In this document: piece by piece, positions 1 through 12,010 of the stretch
Layout: each line of letters begins with the position of its first letter
Position numbering within the stretch: position 1 is the stretch's first letter
Translations under genes and position numbers: made by a program
Notes under the pieces: generated by a model
The model's database searches: none
What the model was told of the DNA's origin: nothing
The model's input: only the letters and a program-made list of their open reading frames with translations
Source of the DNA: Amborella trichopoda
Lineage: Eukaryota > Streptophyta > Magnoliopsida > Amborellales > Amborellaceae
Direction of reading: 5' to 3'
Assembly: GCF_000471905.2 (NCBI RefSeq)
Contig: NW_006500351.1
Coordinates: 3,085,483 to 3,149,482, forward strand
DNA: 64,000 nt

Positions 1-525
1 CTGGCCTCTTGATAAATCTCTACTTTCTTCAATAAAAATGCTACCCCTATATGAATATCCCTAAAATTCAATCCCAACAATAAATAAAAAATAAATAAAT
101 CAATATTTTGGATGCAATATGCATCATTCTTTCACTTCAGATATCCTAAACTTAAGAATGTGTCGATGACCTTCGACCTCTTCTATATCAAGGTTCTTCC
201 TAATCTTGTGCGCCCATTGTGGTTGTCATTAAGCAATTTTTGAAAATAAATTTCCTACCTTTCATTGACCTCATTATCTCTTACCAAGACCCTCTGATCC
301 TCACTCTTAATGCATTTCACATGATATGGATCTTTATACTTCCTCTCTCTCATTTTTGTTAGTTTGAAGATATTTTTTTCACCTTCTATTGTCCCTAATT
401 TGAAGCATAGATTATCATATGCCTTGAGCTTAGCTTTACTTACTACTTTCACAACATTCTTCTTGGCATTTTCATATTCTTCTAAGTTTTGATCAATTTC
501 TATTCTATTGCCAAGTTTTGTCGCA
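1..525 (-). mobile_element. RTE-type LINE fragment, segment just upstream of the RT core
   Basis: The minus strand reads a decayed piece of a plant RTE-clade LINE polyprotein. The clearest stretch (452 down to 255) contains VVSKAKLKAYDNLCFKLGT, then TKMRERKYKDP, VKCIKSEDQRVLV and NEVNERW. This is the basic segment that precedes the reverse transcriptase palm in these elements. Reading continues upstream to about 525 (EEYENAKKNVV) and downstream of 255 after a frame break (LLND-like residues). Stops and frame changes show it is dead, and the window edge truncates it. A second RTE copy lies at 62.3-63.9 kb, also on the minus strand. Family assignment is from recognised motifs, not a search. Confidence 0.75.
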
Positions 526-1022
526 TGATTTATTTTTATTTAATAAAAAACAATAGAAGTTCTTTCCCTTAATTCCCTTTTCTTAGCTTTCCTTTTTATT
601 TATTCAAAAAAAAAAAAACAAAGAAAGTTTTATCCCATTTATTTGAATAACTATATAACATCAGGTCATTCAAGCACATCACAAAGAAGCAACTCCAGTG
701 GTTGTGTGTGTGTCGGTGAGAGAGACAGAGGCTATAACATCATCTGCAACTTCCCCAAGCATATCCAGTTAACATGGCCAACTATCTAAAAGATCATGTT
801 ACTGAAGCATAGTATAAAGAACCAACTTTAATTTGGTATGAATTAATGAAAGATAGACAAGTCATCTAGACTAAATTACACAACAAAAATGGAGTGATAT
901 AGTTCATATATCTAGATTCAATTCCACCAAATCAAACACTAATAAAGCCTACAAGTAGAACACTTCATGGCCATTGAGAGACAAATATGTGAATGAGATA
1001 AGTTTGAGAAAGAAAGGAGTAC
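526..1022. other. No gene seen
   Basis: AT-rich DNA with a poly(A) run near 605-620 and a short GT/GA tract near 700-730. No coding signal on either strand. Confidence 0.6.
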
Positions 1023-1425
1023 CATGATTGAACCCATAGAAGGCACTTGCAGTCCCTCCAACAGCAGTACCAATCTATCAAAAACATGCATAGAAATATA
1101 TCACAACTCAATTCAATATTCTCTCCAAAGAAAAACCACAGAGCTTTCCACAAATAACCATGTTTTTTTTGTATGTGACATTCCCAATTTCCAATCCAAT
1201 GACAAGTTTACTAAGCAGAGAGAAAGACCAAGCCCAATTTCTCCAAAGAAAGGATAGCCTAGTATTTCCACAGAACCCATCCCAGAGAGAAAATTCTGAG
1301 ATGTGTTCTATATATTATTCTTTGGTAAACACAGTGTTAAAAAAGTTTTAAGAAACAGGAGAGGAATAACTTACCATCGAAAAACTATCTCTAATGAAGG
1401 GAGCCACAGTCCAAGTGCTAGATTC
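1023..1425 (-). CDS. Two candidate exons of a small Gly/Ala-rich, probably membrane protein
   Basis: Two minus-strand segments have clean splice borders. Exon A (1425-1375, 51 bp) follows a TTGGTTGCAG acceptor and ends at a consensus ATG/GTAAGT donor. It reads ESSTWTVAPFIRDSFSM. Exon B (1074-1023, 52 bp) follows a GATAG acceptor and ends AATCATG/GTACTC. It reads IGTAVGGTASAFYGFNH. The phases join without a break. The Gly-rich stretch looks like the start of a membrane helix in a small conserved plant protein, but I cannot name it with certainty. No following exon is visible before the window edge, and the start codon is undecided: it could lie further upstream or be the ATG that ends exon A. 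This may be a truncated or very long-introned gene. Confidence 0.4.
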
Positions 1426-2440
1426 CTGCAACCAATCGAAAGAGATGATAGACATTCAAAAGAAATAAAAGTTGGGTCATTTTTTAATGACCGAGGTTGA
1501 TCGAGAACTAAAAACAAACATGACTCAAAATTGAGAAGAACCCAAAAATGTAAGATATATATATGGAGAGAGAGGGTATTTTAATGGATGAATTTAAACC
1601 ACTAAAGGTTGAAGAAGAAGCATACAAGGTCTTTAGAGAGAGGACCTGCACAGTGGGGGCATCTCAAATTAGTTGGAGACGTTCCCCCTTTTGATCCCAT
1701 CCTTGACATGCCTACCATCCCATTAACCAGAGCTCTCTCTCTCTCTCTCTGACAGAATTTTATTGAGCTTTTCTCTAACAAAATTTTATCAAGCTCAAAA
1801 GGACGCTTGAAAAATCAAGGCTTTTATTTGTGACTCTACTAATTTCTAAACACTACAAGAAATTTATGGTGCGATTGGCAGAGGCACACAAGGACCCGGT
1901 TTCTATGCACCAACCCCGCATATGTTGAAATGCCAGCCTCTTGATAAATCTTCGTAGAAATGAGTAGATGTATTTATAGATCAATCTGCTGAAAAAGTAG
2001 AGATAATTGAAAATATGCCTAGCATTTTTATTGATGAAAGTATGGAAGATTCAAAGTCTAATAATGAAGAAATTCTACATTGTATTGATCAGAAAGAAAT
2101 GTTAACTTTTAACATTATTTTGTTGAAGATATTGTTGGATTTTCAAATGATTCCCTCCTTGTGAAATAACCAAAAAAAAAAATACAAAATAAACCATTTA
2201 ACAGGCTACTCTTCTTTGAGATCACATCGCATAACAATGAGGAACCAGCAATGTAACAACAATAGAAAAAATGGTAAAACCAGCAAGGAACCAGTGAAAA
2301 ATGGTATACGAGCTTCTCTTCTTAAGTGAGATTAAACAGAAAAAAAAAAATAGAAAAAGGAAAACTTATTGTATGTTTGGGTTGTTCTTTTGTTGAGCTT
2401 AACCAAAAAAATGAAGCCTAAATAAAAAAAATACACTCTG
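1426..2440. other. Possible 5' flank of the preceding gene; no coding region
   Basis: AT-rich, with a (CT)n tract at about 1732-1751 and a TATATATA stretch near 1555-1565. The words CCTCTTGATAAATCT at about 1936-1950 repeat the first bases of the window (about 5-19), hinting at a duplicated element around 1-1950. No gene is recognised. Confidence 0.4.
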
Positions 2441-2444
2441 GAAA

Positions 2445-3060
2445 TATGAGGGTTTTCTTCTTTGAGCAGAAAGGAAAAAAAGAAGAGAAAAAAGAAAATC
2501 AACTAAAAATGCTATCTGTAGATTTGGGATTAATCAAAAATTGGTACAGATCTGGGGTCATCTTCTTTGAGCCCTAAAAAATATAAAAATATGAAAAAAA
2601 CAACTCACCATAGTTTTCTCTGAGCTCTAAGCTTGCAGCAATGGGGCGATGAGGGCAAGAGACCTGGGGAGAGGAGGTGATACACTCGGTAAATACGGAT
2701 TTTTTCTTTGTTGAGCACAAAGAAAAAAAGAAAAAGAAAATCAACTTAAAATGCTCTCTCTAGATTTGGGATTAATCATCTTTGAGCTTATAAAGAAAGA
2801 TTAAAAAGAAACCTAAATCAGAAATAAATTTAAAGATCTAGGGTCATCTTCTTTGAGCTCTAAAAGAAAAATATATGGAAAAAAATAACTCACTGTAGCT
2901 TTCTCTGAGCTCCAAGTTTGCAGCAATGGCGGAGATGAGGGCAAGAGACCTAGGAGGGGAGGAGAGGACGAGTTGGTTGAGCGAGCGTTGAGGGCAAGAG
3001 ACCTGAGGAGAGGAGGAAGCAACTTAGTTGGGGGCAAGAGACCTGAGGAGAGGAAGAAGC
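2445..3060. repeat. Tandem duplication of a ~250-bp unit
   Basis: Two adjacent units, about 2445-2690 and 2696-2960, share the same order of words. These are a run of AAAGAAAATCAACT, a GATTTGGGATTAATC block, a GGTCATCTTCTTTGAGC block, a TTTTCTCTGAGCTC block, a GCAGCAATGG word and a final GAGGGCAAGAGACCT. The last word recurs twice more at about 2995-3050, so the array degrades into partial units. The units have diverged by indels. No reading frame is conserved across them, so this looks like non-coding repeat DNA. Confidence 0.7.
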
Positions 3061-6000
3061 AGCTTCGTTGGTGCGATTAGGGCAAGGACGGTGTCGGCAT
3101 CGTTGGTGTGATGAGGGCAAGAAATATCGGGGGTGAAGTTCTTATTGAACTTCCAATTTTAAGTTCCAACATTTTGGTCGGAACTTTTTTACACACCAAG
3201 ATGGGAAGATGAACAGTACGGTGAAGTTCCCATTTGAACTTCCCTTTTTTATCAAACACAAAACATGAACAGTATTGGTAAGTTCCCACTTCCAGGAAGA
3301 CACTTCCTGTTATCAAACACGCCCTAAAAGTTTCCCTGAGCTATTCCATGGGGTGCGAAAGTAAGAGGAGAATAAGTGGGGAACTGACTGGGAGATTGTT
3401 TGCTCTTTGAAGATCTCTTTCTAGAGATTGTTTGCTCTTTAAAGATATATTTCTAACATATGGACAGGGAAGCCAATGGTTCACCGAACCAAACTTTTAA
3501 TCACTTTTCATAAATGATTTATTATTCATAATTGAAATCCATAAATCCCAAATCAAAACAAAGCTGAATTCTGTGACAAATTTTCTTTCAATAATTCCAA
3601 ATTTCTTACAAACTACCCATAAAATAAGCCCTTTCCAACTGTGTACTCTTGAAGCTACTTAAAAGTGCCCTAAATAAATGAGGTCACAGGTTCCATCGCT
3701 ACCTACTACCCATCAACAAGTCAAAAAAAATGATAAGTGATGATTTCAACAACCAGCATTCCCAAAGCCTTTTATATAAAGCCCGAACAGTTCCAGTTTT
3801 ATATTCCAAGCATGTAAGCAAAAACGATTAAAACAGTACAAAATTCTGCCTAAAAATAAAATTACATTTTTTTAAATACACAGCAGATCCAAATGAGTAT
3901 TTCACAAAATGCTTTAAAATCCCATAAATAGCCCACAAAATGAAATATTACCAGACCAATAAGATAACTTGCCTGAAGAACTCATAAAACCACATTAATC
4001 GAAACTCAAAATCAATTAGCACTAATACACTGCATTGTGCCCAAGACAATTTATCTCTTCAAAAAGGTGAACTCATAATTGAGTCGTTTGGGGCTTCCGA
4101 TATGTAAATCCTGGATATGCCTCTAAACGTAGGTATGCAGATTCTAGTATATGTAAAACCTGGTTTAGCTACAATCTATTTGGATAGCTTTCGGAGAACC
4201 CAATATATAACAAATCCCATGATTGGCTCTACTAAGTTGAAAACCAGGTTTTGGCAATTTGCTGTTAAACTTGTTAGCTGTCCATTTCATAAGTTAATTA
4301 TTGCATATAGTATATGGACAATAAATATGATTTCCTAGAAATAAGGCATCTACAATATGACAAACAAATTACAAACAAATTAGAAGGTTCAGATCTTATT
4401 TCTTAGATCATTTTAAGATCGAATTTGGATACACACAAATACACTGTCTCTCACACACACTCTCTATTGCACGTCCACACTATTGATTATACAGCAACAA
4501 TGCACTATCCAACATTATTGTATTGTTTTCTATGTATCACTTCTTCTTTGATTGAAAAATATACAACATTATTGCAATATACAGCACATTGCAATATACA
4601 ACAATATCGTTTTCAATAGAAAGAGCTTTAAAACTTACTATAGCACATTATGCTTGTCTTCTACAGTGCCTTATGGAAAGAACATATTAAACATCCAAAA
4701 AAAAGCCATAAATAAAAAAATAAAAAATAAAAAAAGTGATAAAAGGAACATGGTGTAGATTCTACAATCATTAGGATCCTATAAAGGAAAAGGTTCTAAT
4801 ACATGATACCGATTTCGACCAAGAAAGCGGTTCACGACATAGTGGACTTGCACTCTCTTAAAGCATACGAGTAACCAAAACCATAATTATCCAAAGCAGA
4901 AAGGAAAAAAGAAAAAAAAAACAGAATATACGATCAAATTTTCAGTGAGCACACCGTGGAAGAAAAGCGGCATTCACCATCTTTGAACACTTATCAAATT
5001 TCAGAGTGACAATGTGCCAATAGAGAAGCAGCATTTTAATTGGCAATTCAAATGTAGAGGGAACAAAAACAAAGCAAATAGTACTTATTTTTCAGATTCT
5101 TTTATAATTTTTAGTTTAAACCTCTAAAATATATTTTACTGCAGCTTTTACTAATTCTGCTGCCAAAAACTTGGATTCCTTATGAGAATGACAGTGGTTA
5201 GCCCATGGGTTCTTGAGACTCAATCCCAAGGTCATGTAGAAGAGTCAAGGATTGAAAATATAGGAGAAAATCAATGTTTTATTGGTTTTCACTTTCTCTC
5301 TCTAAAACTACCTTCAAGAACTTGAATTGGCATTGAAAAACTCAAAACCAGCCGAACACCATCAAAATAGCCACACAGTATCTACAATACAAGGTCTTGG
5401 TTAGGGCCACACCACAGGAATAATTTTTTTTTTTTTGAGAAATATGTTGACTTTTTATATATAGTAAAAAACTACAAAGAACTAGAATTAATAAATAGTA
5501 TCTTCATGGACCATTTATTGCTTATTTTTGTAAATGCTAATAATTATTTTGTACATATTTCTTACAACAATTTAGCAGGAACATATACAATGCTACACAG
5601 TATACCATATTTAAGCCATCTGATGATGGGAGCATCATCGGAACATTTGTCTTTCATATTTGCATCAGTTTCATTAATTGCATCAGTTTAACATGAAGAC
5701 ACATTTTTATTTTATATTTATTATAATTAACAAATAAGAAAAGGAAAGAAGAAAAAAAGAGTTTTTGGTGAGGGTTATGTTTAGAGAATCACATCATCTT
5801 TGTACCTTTCCTCTTTTCGACCCAGTAGTGATCCTATAGAAAAAGATAAGAGAAACAAAATGTGATGTGCCCATACTCAATGGTATAATACGCTATTCAA
5901 GCTATCTGATGGAAGCATCATCGGAAAGTTTGTCTTTCATATTGCATCGGTTTCATTAACATAGAGACATATATTATTTAACATGAAGACCCACTGTTCT

Positions 6001-6289
6001 TTGAGTAAAATTGGTATTTGATTGCCTTCAAAAGCCTAAAAACCTCTAGTAAACATTTGCTAAACAAGATATTACCTAAGATGGACTCCACACTGCACTA
6101 TGTGCAGATCCCCCTTTTCACTGCATTAGACAGTCCATAATATTTCCCACCCCTGGCTTTAATTGAGTATGGCATGATACCAAGGAATAATAATTGAGCA
6201 TGCTATCTCATAGATGCAGTGTCCAGAGGCAAGCACAACCAACTCCATCAAACAAAAAATCCAATCAAACGTTGCATGCATCATACAAT
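3061..6289. other. AT-rich intergenic or intronic DNA
   Basis: No gene recognised. Around 3135-3330 there are several GAAGTTCC/GGAACTT words in opposite orientations, ending in TTATCAAACACGCCCTAA. This looks like the terminus of a plant MITE, but I could not find a convincing partner end. The rest is AT-rich with homopolymer runs, for example poly(T) near 5425-5440. Confidence 0.5.
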
Positions 6290-6490
6290 AAAACCAGAAC
6301 AATAGATTTGCATGCATTATATAATAAACCTCAAGGTGTTGCAGGCATCATACAATCAAACAATAACAATCAGATTTCAAACAATCAAACAAGGGCAATT
6401 AGATTTGCATGCATAAGCCCATCAACCTCAAGGTGCTTGCGTGCATCATACAATCAAACAAGAATAAACGATTTCATACAATCAAACAAC
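6265..6490 (+). repeat. Short degenerate repeats around CATACAATCAAACAA
   Basis: The word CATCATACAATCAAACAA recurs about every 60-100 bases, together with GATTTGCATGCAT and CCTCAAGGTG words. Two larger units (about 6300-6362 and 6398-6462) carry them in the same order. The open frame across the region is a by-product of the repeat and shows no known domain. Confidence 0.55.
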
Positions 6491-7055
6491 CATATTATCA
6501 AGAATAAAAAATAACTCCAGATTGAGAAAGGATAAAGCGAACAATGGAAAAAACTCAATCAAAAAAATCAGATTTCCAGAGTGAGAAAATGTCCGAAAAG
6601 ATCCAAAATATAGAAATCCACAAAATATATCAACAAAAATGCCACATTAATTAATGCACACTGGCCATAACATCAGATTCAGGGAAACAAATGTCACAAA
6701 AAAAAAAGATGAACACCCACAAAAATTCGCATTCCCTTGCTCTCCCTCTCTCTCTAGTTAGCTAAAAATCGTGAAGAAGAGAAGGAGCCTGATACGAATT
6801 ATTTTCACACACAAAAAAAACACAGGAAAACCAGGGCTCATTTGCTCTCTCTCTCTATCTCTCTCTCATGGAGATGGAGCTTGAGATGAAGATTCAAGCT
6901 CCGAAATGCCCCAAAATCCCTTCTATTAAATCCCTTTCAACATATATTTTTTAAATTAGGTTGTAAGAATCCATTAGGAGAAAAAACCAGGAAAAACCAA
7001 CCTCCATTGGCAAGAATGGAAGAACTCGGAAAACAAAAAGCACTATAGTAAAGAA

Positions 7056-7115
7056 AATGCAATGGAGAAATACCTAATGCAATGGAGAAATACCTAATGC
7101 AATGGAGAAATACCT
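7056..7115. repeat. Perfect 3 x 20-bp tandem repeat
   Basis: The unit AATGCAATGGAGAAATACCT occurs three times in a row at 7056, 7076 and 7096 with no mismatch. Such uniformity points to recent slippage. The flanks at 6,500-8,160 hold CT tracts and a GC-rich stretch near 7250-7500 that could be an untranslated first exon or promoter, but nothing decisive. Confidence 0.9.
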
Positions 7116-8164
7116 GCTGAAATCAGAATGAATCAAGACACCTCTGTTGATATGGAGACCACAAGCCTCAAACCGTAATGATCAACAACAGGCTTTCTCT
7201 GCAGAGTACATAGTTAATACGATGTGCAAAATAAATATCAGAAAAACACGATGATGGTGCTACAGACGAGGATGGGAACAACGGCGAAAATGGAAAACGG
7301 GATAGACAGACAAGGAAAGATAGCAATCGGGGTTACGGCTTAACCCTATCTTGCCACGGCGCTGCTGCTACTTGCCATTAATTCAGCGTAACGCTTCTTC
7401 CTTGTTACTTGTTATTTCAGATGTCTGTAACGCTGGCAACGGGTTACGGACACCGACCCGGACTCGGACTCGGACTCGAACCTAAAAAATGTAACGTGGG
7501 ACGGTGGGACCTAAACGCAACCAAAAATCAAGATGTATTTAACTATATTTAAATATATTTCAGATATTGAGACCTGAAAAGTACTGCTCTACTCTGAAAC
7601 AGACCTGCCAAGTATAATTTTTGGACCCATATAATATTTGGGTCCAAGATTTGGACCTAGACCCAACCCGCCAAGTATAATTTTTAGATCCATACCTGGA
7701 CCTTGATTGAGTCTACCCTGAGTCTATTGTCACGCCTTGAGATGATATGCTCTTGATTTCTTAGAGACGAGTGGAACTTAAGCATTTTCCACTAATTTTA
7801 GAAAATAAACTATGATATAAAATTTATGGACACAATTTCTATGAGTCCACGTAGAAATGAGTCACCTCTTAAATATCTATTTTTGAGATGGATTTCTTAG
7901 CCTAATTTTTAAGGACAGACATGTAACCTATAATATGGAAATCATGAATATGAAAAAATAACTAAAATTTGAAAATTAAAAATAGTAGTTCTATTAAGAA
8001 AACTATTTGGACCATTAGTTTCAATTGTTTTCAGAGGGACCACCTATTTGCATCCATTTTGAAGATGAATGCATTATATCCCGGGGACCGCAAATGTAGA
8101 AATGCGGTCCCCGTCGCATGAAAAAATTTTCCAAAATTTATAGATAGAAAAAGTTTATATAATG

Positions 8165-8550
8165 TTGGCACTTAAAATATAGAACTAAATGTAGAACTAA
8201 GGTGCACCTTTAAAATCCTTTGAAAAGGTCTATTTTGATATTGAAAACATATCTAATTGATCATCTCAACATCAAGTTGATAGCTATGGAGAAAAAAAAA
8301 GAGATTTCAAATCTTAAAAATAGTGCATCTTACCACACATTATTTGAACCATCTATTTTCAAGAATTTCATGTGTTTGTAGATATGCTTGATTTGGACCT
8401 TTTTTTTGTTTACAATTTTATGATTAGAGATAGAAATAGATTCTTGCACCATCCTAAAAATTTTCGATACCAAAATTGTATCTCATGACAATTTGGAGAT
8501 GCATTTTACTTTGATTGTTTAAGGTTGCAACCTAATACAACCCACATCCT
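8165..8550. repeat. Dispersed repeat, copy 1 (partner at 56,085-56,395)
   Basis: This stretch and 56,085-56,395 share ordered words. These are GTGCACCT/GTACACCT, AATTGATCATCTCAA, ACCATCTATTTTCAA/ACCATCCATTTTCAA, GTGTTT-TAGATAT and TTTACTTTGATTGTTTAAGGTTG. The copies are diverged and non-coding. It is probably a non-autonomous DNA transposon family, but its ends are not resolved. Confidence 0.65.
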
Positions 8551-8716
8551 TTATTAATTCACTTTCTCATTTGTATTTTATATGTATAATTTGTAGTATG
8601 AAGCTTACATACTTTGTAATTTTATATAGCCTAGTTTAGGAAAACATGGGTATGTTTGGCATAAAGGATGGAAGAACTCATTCTAGATCTTTAGCTCGAA
8701 TGGAGTGTATGTACGA

Positions 8717-8909
8717 TTTGGGACTAGAGGTGGCAATGGACCTGATCAGACCCAGGACCCGACGGGTAGACCGGAGCTCAAGTCTGAGTATGGGTCCAAA
8801 GTTTGGACCCGAAAAGGTCGGGTCCGAATCTAAAACTTGGACCTGAATACTATTCGGGTCGAAATCCATGTCCAATCGGACCTTACCCATTGCCACCCCT
8901 ATTTGGGAC
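8717..8909. mobile_element. hAT-type MITE with 8-bp target site duplication
   Basis: The element spans 8725-8901 (177 bp). It begins TAGAGGTGGCAATGG and ends CCATTGCCACCCCTA, so the ends are inverted repeats with one mismatch in 15. The 8 bases TTTGGGAC occur directly on both sides (8717-8724 and 8902-8909), a perfect duplication of the length hAT elements make. The interior is GC-richer than the surroundings and full of GGGTCC/GGACCC words. It has no coding capacity, and reading frames through it are coincidental. Confidence 0.9.
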
Positions 8910-9462
8910 CTAATGGGGATATGCAAAACCATGATTTGGGGCCTCAAAATGCGTCCAAACAGCCTAGCTTATCGTAGATCTTGCATATATGTTAAAACAA
9001 TTTTTGAATATATAAGGACCTGGACTACCCATTAAATTCTAAGATTATTTCTTTAAACCAAACAGAAGCAACTACATCCCCATGCTTTCGTAAATTTAGT
9101 TATACAAAATCTATGCAAATATAGAACTGTACAAAAAATAAAAATGAGAAAATGAATGAATAAATCTTATAGTATTGTATTTATGACCTAAGGTTAATGG
9201 AAGTGGCTGAAGTGGCTGCATAATTTTCCCCCACACCACTGAGGAATCAGGAGGTCCAAAAAAATCTATTTTCTATAAAATACATTTTATTGCAAAATAG
9301 ATTTTCTAGAAAATAGATTTTCAATTGTTAACCATTTTGATGCACCCTTCCATAAACTTAGATACATTGGCCCCGAAAACTGATTGAAAATTTCACCTAA
9401 AATAGTGGTAAAAAGATCATCAAGCATAACCCTACTAAACTTAAGCTCCAGGAATATGAGAC

Positions 9463-9808
9463 TAGGGGTGGGAAATGGGTTGACCTGTTACCTCATCAGT
9501 TGGCCTGACCGGGTCTAGGTTTAGACCTAGATAATGGATCTAGCAAGTCGGGTCTAGATCTACTAAACTTTGACCGGGCTAGGGTCGAGCCATGTTCAGC
9601 TTGGTCCCTATTGGATCAAGTCCAAGGCAAGGTCAACCCAACCCGACCCAACCTATATATAATAAGTACATGATATATATAAATTAATAGTTATTACAAT
9701 ATATAATTAAAATTGTATATTTTTCTTTTCAAGATCCTAAACCGGGTCGGGTTGGGTCTGGGTCTAACTTGGACCTCATCAGGTTGGGTCTGAGTTTGCA
9801 GCCCCACT
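9463..9808. mobile_element. MITE-like element related to the one at 8.7 kb
   Basis: It starts TAGGGGTGGGAAATGG and ends near GCAGCCCCACTCG, roughly inverse ends of the same type as the 8725-8901 MITE. The interior has the same GACCGGGTC/GGGTCTG style of sequence. The 3' end is diverged and no target duplication was found, so the borders are approximate. Confidence 0.45.
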
Positions 9809-10530
9809 CGAGGAGGGGGGCCGAGAGAGAAAGTGTGTGTGTGAGTGTGTTTTAAGTAAGTAGGGCTTTAGCTCCGTGAAGGAAAACTAATGGGGAAAAA
9901 GACTTTAGCGAATTCAAGGAAATACATTTATCTGATTTTCTATTTTGGCCTCAAAATAGAGAAAACGATTTTCTACCAAATATAAAAATAAAAATTCCAT
10001 CCTAGATTATCATCATCATCATTGCCTTGATCTTGGACCCAAATACCAAAAATAAACAATTTCCCTACAATATCATTTCCTACTAATCTTTTTCCCATAG
10101 ATCAAAAAGTCCTACAATGCCATTTCCTACTAATCTTTTTCCTAGAGATCGAAAGGTGTATGTCGAATGTCATATTTATTTCAATTGAGTTTTTTGAGAT
10201 TTCAAGTGCGTTGTACTGCATTCTTGCAAAGAGGTTACATCTCGTCGAAAAGCTACTATTTGGCTTCTCGTCCGCCAGATTTTATTTGCTTTGCTTTAAC
10301 TCATAATCTGGCACATGTACCCAATTGTAAAGTAATGAGCTGTTAACTTTCTATTTTTACTTATTAATAAAAAATGGGTAAAAGGCCTTCTCCCCCACTA
10401 ACTTACCCAAAAAAAAAAAAACATTTGTACCGTATAAAATTGAGGGATATGCCCCAAGATTTTTCAGTGAGAGGTACATATTAGTGTTCTAAATAGGCTA
10501 GGCTTGGACCAAGCTATCCCTGACCCTAGT

Positions 10531-11442
10531 NNNNNNNNNNNNNNNNNNNNNNNNNNNNNNNNNNNNNNNNNNNNNNNNNNNNNNNNNNNNNNNNNNNNNN
10601 NNNNNNNNNNNNNNNNNNNNNNNNNNNNNNNNNNNNNNNNNNNNNNNNNNNNNNNNNNNNNNNNNNNNNNNNNNNNNNNNNNNNNNNNNNNNNNNNNNNN
10701 NNNNNNNNNNNNNNNNNNNNNNNNNNNNNNNNNNNNNNNNNNNNNNNNNNNNNNNNNNNNNNNNNNNNNNNNNNNNNNNNNNNNNNNNNNNNNNNNNNNN
10801 NNNNNNNNNNNNNNNNNNNNNNNNNNNNNNNNNNNNNNNNNNNNNNNNNNNNNNNNNNNNNNNNNNNNNNNNNNNNNNNNNNNNNNNNNNNNNNNNNNNN
10901 NNNNNNNNNNNNNNNNNNNNNNNNNNNNNNNNNNNNNNNNNNNNNNNNNNNNNNNNNNNNNNNNNNNNNNNNNNNNNNNNNNNNNNNNNNNNNNNNNNNN
11001 NNNNNNNNNNNNNNNNNNNNNNNNNNNNNNNNNNNNNNNNNNNNNNNNNNNNNNNNNNNNNNNNNNNNNNNNNNNNNNNNNNNNNNNNNNNNNNNNNNNN
11101 NNNNNNNNNNNNNNNNNNNNNNNNNNNNNNNNNNNNNNNNNNNNNNNNNNNNNNNNNNNNNNNNNNNNNNNNNNNNNNNNNNNNNNNNNNNNNNNNNNNN
11201 NNNNNNNNNNNNNNNNNNNNNNNNNNNNNNNNNNNNNNNNNNNNNNNNNNNNNNNNNNNNNNNNNNNNNNNNNNNNNNNNNNNNNNNNNNNNNNNNNNNN
11301 NNNNNNNNNNNNNNNNNNNNNNNNNNNNNNNNNNNNNNNNNNNNNNNNNNNNNNNNNNNNNNNNNNNNNNNNNNNNNNNNNNNNNNNNNNNNNNNNNNNN
11401 NNNNNNNNNNNNNNNNNNNNNNNNNNNNNNNNNNNNNNNNNN
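10531..11442. other. Assembly gap (912 N)
   Basis: All bases are N. The right edge abuts an (AG)n tract at 11443-11457, a likely reason for the gap. It may hide the last exon or exons of the YqgF-like gene. Long open frames across it are artefacts. Confidence 0.99.
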
Positions 11443-11774
11443 AGAGAGAGAGAGAGATTGTACCCATTCAGGTGATGGATGTTAGCAAAGAATTTAAATA
11501 GTCGGTGTAATGCAATTTAGTAACAAGCTAAGACCTAAGGTACTAATCATTTCTAGAAAATGGAAAGAACTTAAGACATCACAGACAGTAAGGACTGGCA
11601 TCTAATTGCAAAGAAAATTGCAAGAGATAGGAAAGAAGTTTTGAGAAGAATGACATCTGTGGATAAATGCAAATTCATCCATGACTTGCTTAATTTAGAA
11701 ATATGCCAATTTTTTTCATATCCTCATCATCCAAGACTTATCCTAATTATTAAATAATTATAATAAATATCTTA

Positions 11775-11845
11775 TAAATCCTTATCATTATCAAAGTCTT
11801 TTTCTCAACTATTTGGGATCGGCTAAGGACTCATAAAGTTTTGGC
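11775..11845 (-). mobile_element. 3' tail of an RTE LINE
   Basis: The minus strand reads CCTTAGCCGATCCCAAATAG followed by TTGAGAAAAAGACTTTGAT and a short AT-rich tail. This matches the 3' end seen in the RTE copy near 62.3 kb (GTAGCTGACACCAAATAGTT then GGGATAAGACTC). It is a short 5'-truncated insertion inside or just past the YqgF-like gene. Confidence 0.6.
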
Positions 11846-12010
11846 AAAATTTTACGTTAGCTGCTACCTAACACAACCCACCTCCTTTTTTGGGGCTTGG
11901 GACAGGTTAAGGGAAAGTTTAAGGACCTCACCCTTGTTAGACCAACATATATTCTATAAATCTAAACTGTTAAGTTTTTTTAAACAAGGGTAATTACAAA
12001 CAGTTATTAC

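Noticed and set aside
10005-10045. RTE LINE tail suggested by CATCATCATCATTGCCTTGATC
   Set aside because: Only a short CAT repeat with a weak neighbour match; too little to separate from chance.
10504-11475. Open frames of more than 300 codons on both strands
   Set aside because: They run through the N gap and contain no real residues apart from a few at each end.
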